Positions 34,185 through 45,136 of a stretch of DNA of 64,000 nt are shown one piece after another; position 1 is the first letter of the stretch, and the number at the start of each line of letters is the position of its first letter. The position numbers and the translations under genes are program-made. This DNA is from Ambrosia x helenae. Lineage: Eukaryota > Streptophyta > Magnoliopsida > Asterales > Asteraceae. Below the pieces are notes generated by a model. It made no database searches. It saw only the letters and a program-made list of their open reading frames with translations, and had not been told where the DNA came from. The stretch covers positions 72,238,567 through 72,302,566 of the forward strand of contig CM061224.1 of NCBI GenBank assembly GCA_030844895.1. The letters run 5' to 3'.

Positions 34185-34309
34185 CATCAATGCACTATTT
34201 ATCAAGTTCTAATATTAATAGATAGGATAATTAGTAAATTTAATTTCAAAATAATAACATGTAATGATTTTAGAATTAATAAACTAAAAAAAGATGTCTT
34301 CCTTCAAAG

Positions 34310-36001
34310 TAGGGGTGAGCAATGGTCCAAACCCGACCCGACCCGACCGAACCCGAGACCTACATAAAATCAGAACCGATCTCATACCCTAATCAAAGGT
34401 TCGGTCCTCGGTCCATCATAACTCGGGTCTTCGGTTCTTCATCCTAAAACCCGACCCTACCCGAACCCTACAAAAACCTTCCATTTTTGTGACAGAATTC
34501 GTGTTTTAAAGGATGCTTATTTGGTTCAGAATTCGTGTTTCAGGTTAGATTTCTGAAATTAAACCTTGATGGTTGTGTTATGTGAATGTTTATTGATTAT
34601 ACAATTAGTTTATCTATAAAATCAGGTTATTGATGTTTGTGTTATTTTAATTTCTCGGCAAATCATTGTGTTTATTACAATTTAACTAGGATCAGATTAG
34701 TTGATGATTACTTTGTTTGATTGTGTTCGATTGATATGTACAATATGTTCGCACACCAAGTGCTCGATAAAATTTCTAAGTGAAAAAACTAACACATTTG
34801 TAAGAAATAAATTAGAAAACCAAAAGATCGTTCATAGTTGTTACGTAGAAACGAAGTAAGAAATAAAAAGAAAGTACGAAACAAAGTAACAAACCAAGAA
34901 TGAAACAAATAAACCAAGATCGTTCATAGTTGTTGAGTTTTTTTAAACGCCTAAACTATATTAGTTTAGGCGTTTCTTTGGAATCAGCAAAACTATACTA
35001 GTTTTGGCGTTTCTTTGGAATCACCAAAACTATACTAGTTTTGGCGTTTCTTTGGAATCGCCTAAACTATATAGTTTTGGCGATTCTTTTGGATCGCCTA
35101 AACTAATATAGTTTAGGCATTTTTTTTAAACGCCTAAACTAATATACGCCTAAACTAATATAGTTTAGGCGATTCTTTTGAAACGCCTTCTTTTCTATTT
35201 TTTTGATGTTTGTCATGGTTATCTAGTTTTTCTAGGATCAAACAGAGTGGAATCCACTTGTAAACATGCAGATTCTTTTCTTATAATGCAGCCTTGTTGA
35301 CTAGTTGACTAGAAATTTTAGTCGTGTTTGGTGTACATAATTCAGATTCTCATGGCTGCACTTGTAAGTTGTAAACATGCAGCCTTCTAACTTAATTGAA
35401 TACAAAAAAAAAAAAAAAAATAAAGCTTGTAAACATGCAGCCTTCTAACTAAAACTGAATAAACGACCACTAAAAGTCTAAAACAGCCGTTATGTCACCT
35501 CAAGGACCTGCAGAACCTATTTTATTTGCAGCCGATTTAATTAACTGCATGTTTAATTAAATGCAGAACATGATTTGTTTCCTGATTTTACTTGACTAGT
35601 TGACTATATCATGCTCCTTTATCACATTAGCTATTACAGAATAAATATATAATAGGATGTATTGTGTTGACATAATAAGTAACCAGATTGCTCACCCTGT
35701 GCAGTAGAGACATACATCACTCAGCAGCAAAATAGCAAACGCCAGACAGCAGAGTAGCAGACGCCAGAGACAGCAGCAGAATAGCAGACGCCAGACAGTG
35801 GGTTATTTTAAGAATTGGATTCGGTCCAGCAGGTTTTGCTCGGTTTCTAGCAGTTCCCGACCCGACCCGACCCGAGAACCGGTTGGAGGTAATTATCAGG
35901 ACCGATACAAGAACCTACTTATCTAACTCGGTTCGGTTTCTTTGTAATTTCGGGTCGGGACTCGGGTTTTTTTCGGTCCGGACCGATTCTGCTCACCCCT
36001 A
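34310..36001. mobile_element. Second hAT element nested in the first
   Basis: Perfect 12-bp inverted ends TAGGGGTGAGCA / TGCTCACCCCTA and perfect 8-bp duplication CTTCAAAG (34302-34309 and 36002-36009). Subterminal CCCGACCC-type repeats occur on both sides (34326-34460 and 35820-35985). No transposase. It holds the palindrome array at 34945-35188. Confidence 0.85.
34945..35188. repeat. Tandem array of short palindromes
   Basis: About six back-to-back units of the form CGCCTAAACTA-TAGTTTAGGCG or CCAAAACTA-TAGTTTTGGCG, separated by TTTCTTTGGAATC. Each unit can fold on itself. Confidence 0.75.
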
Positions 36002-36271
36002 CTTCAAAGACTAAAAGATATATATTAATTTGTCATTGCGGTCACGAGTGGAGCTTTAATCCTCACCAACTTTTTTATATAAATTCAATTTTGAGTATAT
36101 TATGTTTATACTTTTTGATTTTTTTTCCCGTCTACTATAGCGAGTACATAAAAACCGACTGACTAGTTGATGCTCGCCACAACGTGCGACATTGATTTCG
36201 TTAGGGCCTAAGGGCCTTTTCTTTAGCTCGTACAAGGCACATGAATCTTTAGGACCGGCTCTACTACGTTA

Positions 36272-36974
36272 GGTTATTATATTTTAACATGTTGCTTTTA
36301 TTGCTAAAGTTTAGTACATACAGAAAACATAGTCAACGAAACAAAAGTGTAGAAGACTGAACGAATATGTGAAGCTACAAAATGTAACTAATGATATGAT
36401 TGTGTACCTCTTATTAGCCGATGCTTAGGTTTAACTTTAACACCTATGAAGGAATGGTAATGGCAAAAACAACATTGATAAGCCAAGCCAAGCCAAGAGC
36501 AAAATGGTAATTGTACACACCAATTCAAAAAATGCTCATCTATTATGGTGAAGTGCTAAATGACAGAACCACACACTGAACGATTAGGCCCTCTGTGTAA
36601 AACGAAAAGTCATCCGGCTTCTAAATCCTGTCCAACCGGCGTATCTGGTCCGACCAATGAATCAATAAGGCAATCGGTTAAGAAAATATTAGTTTGATCC
36701 ACTAAATGTAATTTTTCATAATAACTGAGTAAACTATAACAATAGACACATACGTCATGGAGCATGCTTCAAAATAAAAAAAACACATTGCATAAACGTA
36801 ACAGTTTTCGCGTTTCATACATTGATATTTCAGACGTCATAATCAACATCCCGCCGCAATGCGCGGGTTAGCGTAAACTCGTTTAAAACAAAAATCACAT
36901 GTCTAGTTTGCAGAAAAAAAAAGAACCATAACATTCTTGAAACATAAGCAAACAAATTCAAAATGAATATCCTA

Positions 36975-36977
<3 letters not shown>
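36272..36977. other. Spacer with possible Helitron end
   Basis: No gene. 36852-36869 forms a CCCGC...GCGGG hairpin that looks like a decayed Helitron 3' end, but no CTRR follows. Confidence 0.35.

Positions 36978-37033
<56 letters not shown>
36978..37033. repeat. (TA)n(GA)n microsatellite
   Basis: Alternating TA then GA dinucleotides, bordering the foldback element to its right. Confidence 0.9.
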
Positions 37034-37036
<3 letters not shown>

Positions 37037-37037
<1 letters not shown>

Positions 37038-38197
37038 AGATCAAATAGGAACCAATACCCTAGTTAGGAACTTAGGAACCAATCTGAGCCATCCATTTTT
37101 TATTTTGATCTAGAGGGTATTAGTGTAAATATACATTTAATTAATTAGCTTTTATTATAATTAGAATTTATAATCAAAGCAGTTACTAAATAAAAATTGA
37201 TTGGTTTCCTTAAAACTCTCAACCACTATTACGATCATTATCTTGAAAAACAACCCTAATCAACAATTCGTATACATGTATGTATTTTCTGTTTTTGTTA
37301 TTTTTTTTTCAAACTAATCAATCGTTATTATTTTTAATCTTCAATTGCTCGGATGTATTAGGTATTTATTTTTGTTTTTGTTAGATCGAAATGTATAATC
37401 AATTGGAATTGTATTTGTAATGATTTTTTTATGTTAGATTAGATCAATTGCATAATTTCTTTGAATCGAATGTGAAGTACATTGAGGTTATGTATTTTTT
37501 GATAATATACGTTGGTGTATATTACGTTTAGGGTTAAACGACTAAACCCTAATTAGGATTATCACGTCAAAATGAAGGAGACGCTTTTATTATTTTCAAA
37601 TGCATATACACTAGTGTATATTATACATTGGTGTATATTACATAAAGATGATAAGAGACATAACCGCCGTGAGGATGAACACGCCAAATGCCTATACACC
37701 AGTGTATAGTATACATTGGTGTATATTACATAAAGAGGATAAGAGACAGAACCTTAAAGGTGATGACGATGAATGAAAAAACAAAAAAGAAACTGGTATA
37801 CACCAACGTATATCTGTGTCGATAATGATGGTAAATGAGAAAAAATACTGATATACACCAATGTATATATGCGTTCACGATGAATGAAAAGAACAAAAAA
37901 GAAGCTAATATACATCAATGTATATATATGTCGATGATGATGAATGAAATAAAAAAAACTGATAGAGAGATTTTATAGGGATTGAGTATAATATATGGGG
38001 GTTAATAATTATTCAGTTACAAATTTAGACTTAATTACCTACAAATAAGCATATTGAACAAAAGTCAATAATACCCTTTGATTAAAATAAACAATTAATT
38101 AATGTTTTACTTATTTACAATCATGTCATTAGAGATCAATGACTATACAGTGGTTCCTATGGTTCCTACTTAAGCTATGGTTCCTATTTGAACCCTA

Positions 38198-38199
<2 letters not shown>
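37037..38199. mobile_element. Foldback/MITE-like element between TA tracts
   Basis: The left end (TCAAATAGGAACCAATACCC, AGGAACTTAGGAACCA) matches the inverted right end (TCAAATAGGAACCATAGC, AGGAACCATAGGAACCA) over about 42 bp. Inside are two imperfect copies of a roughly 80-bp unit at 37598-37755 (ACATTGGTGTATATTACATA). Bounded by TA microsatellites at 36978 and 38200. Non-coding. Confidence 0.65.

Positions 38200-38234
<35 letters not shown>
38200..38234. repeat. (TA)n microsatellite
   Basis: Perfect TA repeat separating two foldback elements. Confidence 0.9.
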
Positions 38235-38236
<2 letters not shown>

Positions 38237-38649
38237 TTTAGGATCCTGTACAAAGTACATTTTTCGTGAGAAGTGTGAGAAGGACTAAGAATTGACATGT
38301 AGACATTATGTTTTGGATTTAGGAATGATGTTTTAGGTTGTTTTAACTTGAAAAACACGAAACACAACAATCTAAAACACAATACAATGTATTATAGTCA
38401 TTAAATTTAAAAAACAACTAAAACACACTACTTAACGCTTAAAACACACTGCTAATGTTCTTAGCATGGTGTTTTAAGTTTTAAGCCTAAAATTCATTGT
38501 TTTCGGTTTTTAATTGTTATGTTTGGTGTTTTTATAGGCAAAACAATCCAAAACATCACGACTAAGTTCAAAAAATGATGCCTAAATATCAATTTTTAAT
38601 ACTTCTCACACTTCTCACAAAAAAAGCACTTTGTACACGATCTTGACCC
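38235..38649. mobile_element. Foldback/MITE-like element between TA tracts
   Basis: Long inverted ends of about 65 bp: GTACAAAGTACATTTTTCGTGAGAAGTGTGAGAAG-type at the left and the inverted GTACAAAGTGCTTTTTTTGTG... at the right. Flanked directly by (TA)n (38200-38234 and 38650-38675). Resembles the micron type of MITE, which inserts into TA microsatellites. Confidence 0.7.
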
Positions 38650-38675
38650 TATATATATATATATATATATATATA

Positions 38676-40649
38676 ATAATAATAGGAACCCCGAGATGTG
38701 GCGGCGGCAGCAATTACAACATGATACTTATTTTCTGCTAGTTTATCTATCCTTTAGTGAGTTCATCCGCATGCCTTTGTGGCGGGCATACCGAGTTAAA
38801 AAAATAAACACCTAAATGCAGGAGTACCTACAACTACTATATTGAATAAGGTACTTGGACCTAAAATATTATAAATGGTTTATGTTGGTGGTGAAATTCT
38901 CAGGATATAATTTACTTGCATTCCGAATATACATCTCCAGGATATGAAAGATAATACCAAGTCCAGGATATAACTATGTATTATCTTATGTGTGCATCCT
39001 AAGGATAGGCTAATAGTTTACTTTATTTTTTCATGAATGCATATATCAATTGGACGAAAATAATGGATGACTAAGTCTTGCATGATCTTCAGAGAGTTGG
39101 TTGATAACCGTTTGAAGGACGTGTAAACGTGGGAACATAGTGCAACGACTAGTGGACTTAGTTAGGAGTATCCCAGATATTTCGGGATGTTAGTTGTTAT
39201 CTCTTTACGATAAATAGGGATGTGGGACGATCATAGGACACACAACACTTTCTCATCCTTTACGCTTCCTATTTTCTCAGCTGCATTATACTCACACCCT
39301 TACTCTTGTAATCATAGTTGATCGCTCACCACATTTTCAAAGTTGTACTTTTTACATTCTTATTTAATAAAAACAACGAAGGCAGGGGCATTAGTCTCCT
39401 TCCGAGGTTTTTTGCCGGTGATCTAGATTGATCAAGGGCTTTCCTTGTACATTGAGTGTTTTTGTGTTGCATTGTTTCATTTTCACTAGCTTAAACAAGT
39501 TTTTATATCAAAGTTCCATCCTGAGGATACAACTGTCTATTTAATGTTTTTTTTACTTTGACATCCTGATCATAGTTGTTAAATTTATTCTTTTTAACAC
39601 ATTTAAACACATCCTAACATATGAACATGCAATTCTAACACATGTTAAGCATATATAAGCACGTATAATCATGTTCACACCTTTGTAGTACGTATTATCA
39701 TGTTATGTTACACGTATGTTAATAATCTACATATCATACTTGATTCAATTCATGTAATTTCACCAACAACGGGACCCAGTACTAGTATATTCCCAAAATG
39801 ACTCCCAATGATCATCCAGATCATTGAACCCTGGACAATCCTAACATAACCCGACTCAACTAACCCAGTTAAGTCCGTTTATAAATTTTTTTCGCAAAGG
39901 TAGACTTATGTTTACCAAAATGTTTAAGCCGAACATGTCGGGTGTCACATAAGGAATGATGATTAAGTAATATGGATACCTAGGTAACGGTGTACCGCAT
40001 AGTGGCAAACCCCATCGTGAATTATAATCACTTGTTCCAAAAGAGAGAAGTGAAAGGACAATACGTGTAACATAGCCGTAGGGTATGATGAATAGTACTA
40101 TTGGTGTTCGACGATGCCCACCTTGGATTGATAGCGTTGGTCCCTATGTGGTGCATTGTATGCCGAATCAGTTGTAATAATATGGAACAACGTAATGGGG
40201 GATAGTCTTGGTTAGGTTATGGGTTTAATAGAGGGACAATACGTTGTATGCCGAATTATTTCTGTTACATGCATTGTTTTGATGAGAATTGTTGAGATGA
40301 GAACTAAAACTTGTAAACTCGCCAATATATTTTATATTGAAAATTTTCTAAACATATCTTTTAGGTGATTAAATGCATGGAAGCTTGGATTGGCGGGATG
40401 GAGATCGTGATAATAAGTGTCAGTCTTTTACTTGTGGTTTTACCTCCATCTCCCATGGTTGAGAAATTGATGACCAACCTCTATTTTTACATATTTGAAA
40501 ATGAGAATGTACTCTAAATATATTATATAACTGTTAATAGCCTCAAGTTAAATACGATCTTATCTAATTAAAAATGTTTGCGATAAGCTTGTCTTTGATT
40601 ACTTTTCTGATGATCACACCACGTGTTTCTGCCTTATCGTGGTGTGACA
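38676..40649. mobile_element. Decayed LTR region with inverted gypsy LTR terminus
   Basis: The end at 40613-40649 (ACACCACGTGTTTCTGCC...GGTGTGACA) is an inverted, diverged copy of the TGTAACACC hairpin terminus of the other gypsy LTRs. The left limit is unknown. 39080-39500 has an LTR-like look (ATAAATAGGG, then AATAAAAACAACG) and may be a separate relic. No coding sequence. Confidence 0.4.
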
Positions 40650-42358
40650 TTTTAGTTTCACCATTTATTATAAAATAATTTAATTACACATTTATCTTTC
40701 TTTTTATGTATATGTAAATTTTTATTGAAAACAAAGTTATAGTAAATATATAGTACGTTATGGTGCTTTAAACTATATCGAATTTTGGTATTGTTACTGA
40801 ACTAATTCTAACTAAACAATATCGGCACCGGTTCCGGCATTAAGTTTTATTGTGCTTTCTAGCATTAAAAGAAAATCTAATTATTGACACTGGTACAATG
40901 TTGGTATAGCTAAAACTATTACATGTATTTACGTATTTATTTTTACTAGTAGACTGCCCGCACGATGCAGCCGGAAACACAACACTTAGGTTGGTGATTT
41001 AGGAGGATGACTTGGTTTGAACTTCAGCTATAACTCTACACTTTGATGCCATCCTGCCTCTTTTAAAATGAATATTATTAGTTCATAGTAAGACAGAGTC
41101 AAATTGCATGAAAGGAATAACATTGAAGCATTTAGTTGACCAATATAACAGTATACTACAAATTGTGCCATATTTCATTGTACGTCTATTGCTACAAACG
41201 AGAAAAAGAGAAAGATCTCGTTCTTTACAAAATATGTCATATCTACCTTCCAATGTGATAATATAAATGGAAAGCATTCGCTTTTGTTGATGATGTTTAT
41301 CGAAATACAACGGTTAGTTAGTCAGCCTATTATTTATGATAAAAAGAAGTTGTGGTTTTATTCAGGCTAGAACAATTTTCATGGCTTGTGCTTGTGGCTA
41401 CGCTTCTTTTTATGTGGACAAGATTTATGCACATATTCATACTTGTAAAATATGTATCAATGTCATGCAACAAATTCGGGTTAAATATGTAGCGAATTAG
41501 TTTTGACATAACCAATAAACTGTATTAGCCTATTATGTGTGTCATACAATAGTGAAATCATCATACCTTTGTATATTTGATGTGGGCGTTTTGAAGGATT
41601 TGTTTTTATTGCTCATGTTGCTGGGTAGGTAGGGTAGTTGTGGTTTTGTTGAGTGGCAGGTCAAGAATTGATGTTTCGCAACAATGTTTAATACAATATT
41701 TTCATCAGTTTGAGTTTATTAATAACGAAGATCATTTCATTTGGTGTCGTGTGTTGGTCAATGTAACCATATGTTGCATTTACACGTAGTGTTGTAGGCA
41801 GAAAAAAACTCTAAATTAGGCATACAATATGTTTTTGTTGTTTGATATTTCTCTCCAATTCTTTTATATGTTGTATATGATAAACAAGTTGTCTTTTAAA
41901 AAAGGTAACACGCTTCTATGAGATTCATTGTGTAAATAGTAGGCAATATATAATAACAAATATAAGCACCTGAAAAATGACCTTGAAGATGATATTGTTG
42001 TTATTTAAATAAACAGAAAACACAAGAAGAAAAAAGGAGAAAAGACATGACGACATTGAAGGATTACACATCACCTCACACATTGGTCATAAGAGCATAC
42101 ATATTCTAACTCCATACTACTAAACATAATAACATTGATTCTAACACAAGAGCACATCTTATAGTATCATACTAACACATTTTATCCATAACTCAATACT
42201 CTTAATCATAGAAACAAATTATTTTAAACAAAAAAACGATTTCTACCTACAAATTTGCAGAAAACAATGGAAAGAATTAAAGGAAACCCCTTTTACATAT
42301 TCCTAATCTTCTTGACTTACATGAAAAAGGAAACACCAAGCAAGCAAAATTATGGAAG
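40650..42358. other. Spacer
   Basis: AT-rich, no gene. CTAG at 40946-40949, read on the minus strand before T and after a weak GC hairpin, could be a Helitron 3' end; its 5' end was not found. Confidence 0.4.
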
Positions 42359-43123
42359 TGCCACTACAAATAAAATGTCATACAGTGACATACATAAAGT
42401 GCCACAGAAAGTTAAAAAAGTGCCACTGAATGTCCATGCATAAATGTGTGGCATACAAAAAAAGTGCCACTAAAAACTTTCAGTGGCACTTTTTTTGTGT
42501 GCCACACATTTTCTACAAGGGTCTTTAGTGACACTTTTTGTGTGCCACAATATTAACTACAAAATATCAACATTACTTTTAGTGGCACTTTTTTATGTGC
42601 CATACGGCTTGTGTCATAATTAGAAAAGTTATTCTTGCCCAAGTTTTATATCAATAAAAAACTATTTCTACCGTAAATTATTATATCATAATTGATATAT
42701 GATATAAATAAAAACTAAAAATGAAAACATGTAAATTTATAATATCATAACTTAATTATAATTTCCATCCAAAATATATCCCAAATGTTCAAACACATAA
42801 GAAGTTTAAAAAATACCAAGTGTTCACAAAAAAGACGCCAAAACGATCTTTCGGTTTGTTAACTCCCTCCTAAAACATTCTTGATTCTTCTCATTTCTAT
42901 TAAACCAAAGATTCAACTTTTATAACTCTTTCACCGGCGTCACTTGAAGATTCCTTTCCACGTTCTCCATTTTTTCCCCATGCTAAAGAATATCCATTTC
43001 TTAATTTGCCTTGTTTCAACCAGATGAAAAGTACATAAAAAAATTACTTATATATTAGTGTATATTCATCTTACCTTAATGAGTTGATACATATAAAGTA
43101 AACTAAAAGATATATATACATTA

Positions 43124-43360
43124 ACAAGTGAATACATGTCCTCTTTATTTTTCTTGGGGACTTTTCTCCAATCAGAATATTCAATTGAAATATTCGCACC
43201 CATCCTCACAAGTGTCCCAAGGTAGTGACCGAGTTCTTTACCTTTATCCCCCACTTGATGTCCAAACTTGTCAAATGTGACACATATTCTTTCATTTTTA
43301 TCCAATTTCCATATTGCATCCTTTCTGGTATGATCTCTACCCTTCTTGGAATCACCTAAA
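43124..43360 (-). pseudogene. CACTA-associated Transposase_24-like exon
   Basis: Minus strand: GDSKKGRDHTRKDAIWKLDK, then ICVTFDKFGHQVGDKGKELG and EYSDWRKVPKKNKEDMYSLV. The VTFDKFG...GKELGHYLGTLVR...DWRKVP pattern is that of the plant Transposase_24 / En-Spm-like protein family. A 3' splice site (TATTTTAG) precedes the exon and GTATAT follows it, so it is one exon of an intron-containing gene. The neighbouring exons and the DDE transposase are not recognised, so the element is not autonomous. The protein probably binds the subterminal repeats (family knowledge by analogy with TNPA). Confidence 0.65.
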
Positions 43361-43829
43361 ATAGCTTCAAAATACCAGCAATATAAACAGCAAAATTAAA
43401 ACTCTTGTACAATTGGAAAAACTTATGAAAATCACAATAGCAATATACACAGTAAATCAATAATTGAACGCAAGTAATATCATGTATGTTTTGATTTTAG
43501 CATGTTTAATAATAGTTTTACCATCTATCATACAGTAGGTAGTTAACTTTAATGTTCTACGTTCTGGTGCACTGTCAGGAATGTTATCGGGCAATATCCA
43601 AGATTTCTAAAAGCCCATCTCAGAAGTTTTTGAAACCTGTTGTAAGCAAAACTTTTTAGTTTATGAGTGGAAGACACAAACTGAAAGCAATAAAAAATTA
43701 ATTCTTGAAAATTTTATCCAAGATATTTAATTCTAACCTTAATGCTCTATTTTTTTAATCAATTGTAATGAACTGTTACAATTTTAATAGCAATAAATAG
43801 AATAAGGGAGGGTTAAGTCATAGAGCACC

Positions 43830-44268
43830 TTTTAACCGGGTGTATAGTTTCTTTGGGAGTTTGGCATGCGGTAGCTTCCTGGTGCAAGATTCCTCGGCCT
43901 TTTGTTTTTTATGTAAACGACTTGGTAGAGATACATAAGGAGATTGGCGCGGCGGGGAACAAAGGTACGATTGTTCATGGGATTGTTATCATTACTTGTT
44001 GGAGGTTATGGAGAGCTAGGAATGAGAAGATTTTTGATAGCAAGAGTCCTAATGTGGTGGATATGGTTGCGGACATTAAGGCGTTGGGGTTTCTTTGGTA
44101 CAAATATAGGTTTAAAAAAGAGGTAGTGGATTGGTTTAGTTGGTGTAATTTTAATGTAACGTAACTTTGTATTGTTTTGGCTTTCGGCGTCTTTTCCCTT
44201 CTTGTGGATTGGCGTTTGGGCGTTTTTGTTTGGTTTAATGAAAGTCAATTTTCAAAAAAAAAGTAGAG
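43830..44268 (+). pseudogene. LINE 3' end fragment
   Basis: Encodes the last 100 or so residues of an L1 ORF2 (GVWHAVASWCKIPRP, IVIITCWRLWRARNEKIF, ALGFLWYKYRF), matching the C-terminus of the frame at 16917-19637 (CWALWITRNNRIFDS, MSFLWLKNRS). A short 3' UTR and an A-tail at 44255-44263 follow. Severely 5'-truncated. No convincing duplication. Confidence 0.75.
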
Positions 44269-45136
44269 GGCTACTCAATGACAGTTAATGAGACTTAAGC
44301 TTGTTAGTGTAAACTAGTCGAGCTACTTTGAAACTACTAATGAGCTACTTGTTAAAAACTCGAATTGGGTCGAGCTTAGACGAGCGCAAGCCAGCTCGTG
44401 AACAATGATTTTTTTTTTATTTATATAATTAATATTTAATAATATCTCCTACTCATATAAGCTTCTCCGACTAGCTTTGCACTTCTCTAGGCAGTAAATA
44501 CACATGTTCCAACAATTATCACAAAATTTATCCCAGTTTTTCTAAATGTCATTTGTTCTAGACATAATTAATATTGTTTAGTAATAATTGTACATGAGTC
44601 ACCACAAAACATATCAATGAGCACATTGCTTTGTAAATAATACACATAAGTTTAGTAATAATTGTATATGAGTCACCCCAATAGAGTAAATAGTAAAAAT
44701 GGGAAAGATATACTCACAGTTTGCGAAAGCGATCGAAATCCAACTTAAGCGGTCGTGAGCTAAGTAATGGGAATTCCGAGAAATTCAACCTATAACGTAA
44801 TAGAATACTAATAAGGGAAAAATCTAAGAGTCTAAGGTAACTAGGGTTTAAGGCATTAGGGTTTGCTAAGTCAATTTGGAGAATTAGAGTTTTTATGATA
44901 AATCGAGTTATTATAGAAGTTGTATCTTAAAATAACATACCAAAATTTGTAAATATGGTTTATGTAATATAATTATTACCAATTGAATATATAGATAAAA
45001 TATTTTTGAATAATTAAGACAAAGTAATTTAATTAATTACATTAACTAAATAAATACAATAATCATAAATGTATAAATAAATAATTATGAGTTACACAAT
45101 GATCCAACAAATAATAACTAAGACTTTCCAACATAA

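Larger units (their letters stand above)
33031..36263. mobile_element. Non-autonomous hAT element with nested insertions
   Basis: Ends CAGGGCCGGCCC and GGACCGGCTCTA (inverted match) with a perfect 8-bp target duplication CTACGTTA (33023-33030 and 36264-36271). No transposase frame. It contains a minus-strand Helitron, a SINE and a second hAT element. A tRNA-like stretch at about 33170-33226 (GTGGTGGTTAAGGCG, GTTCGATTTC) belongs to its own sequence. Confidence 0.8.

Noticed and set aside
34945..35188. CRISPR-like array
   Set aside because: Units are palindromic with near-identical spacers in plant nuclear DNA and no cas genes; better explained as tandem palindromes in a transposon.
36852..36890. 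Helitron 3' end
   Set aside because: Hairpin present but no CTRR before T and no matching 5' end.
40946..40985. Minus-strand Helitron 3' end
   Set aside because: CTAG-T is present but the hairpin is weak and no TC 5' end was found to the right.
43066..43125. Extension of the CACTA exon past the splice donor
   Set aside because: The residues after SLVN read through a GTATAT donor into AT-rich intron sequence.
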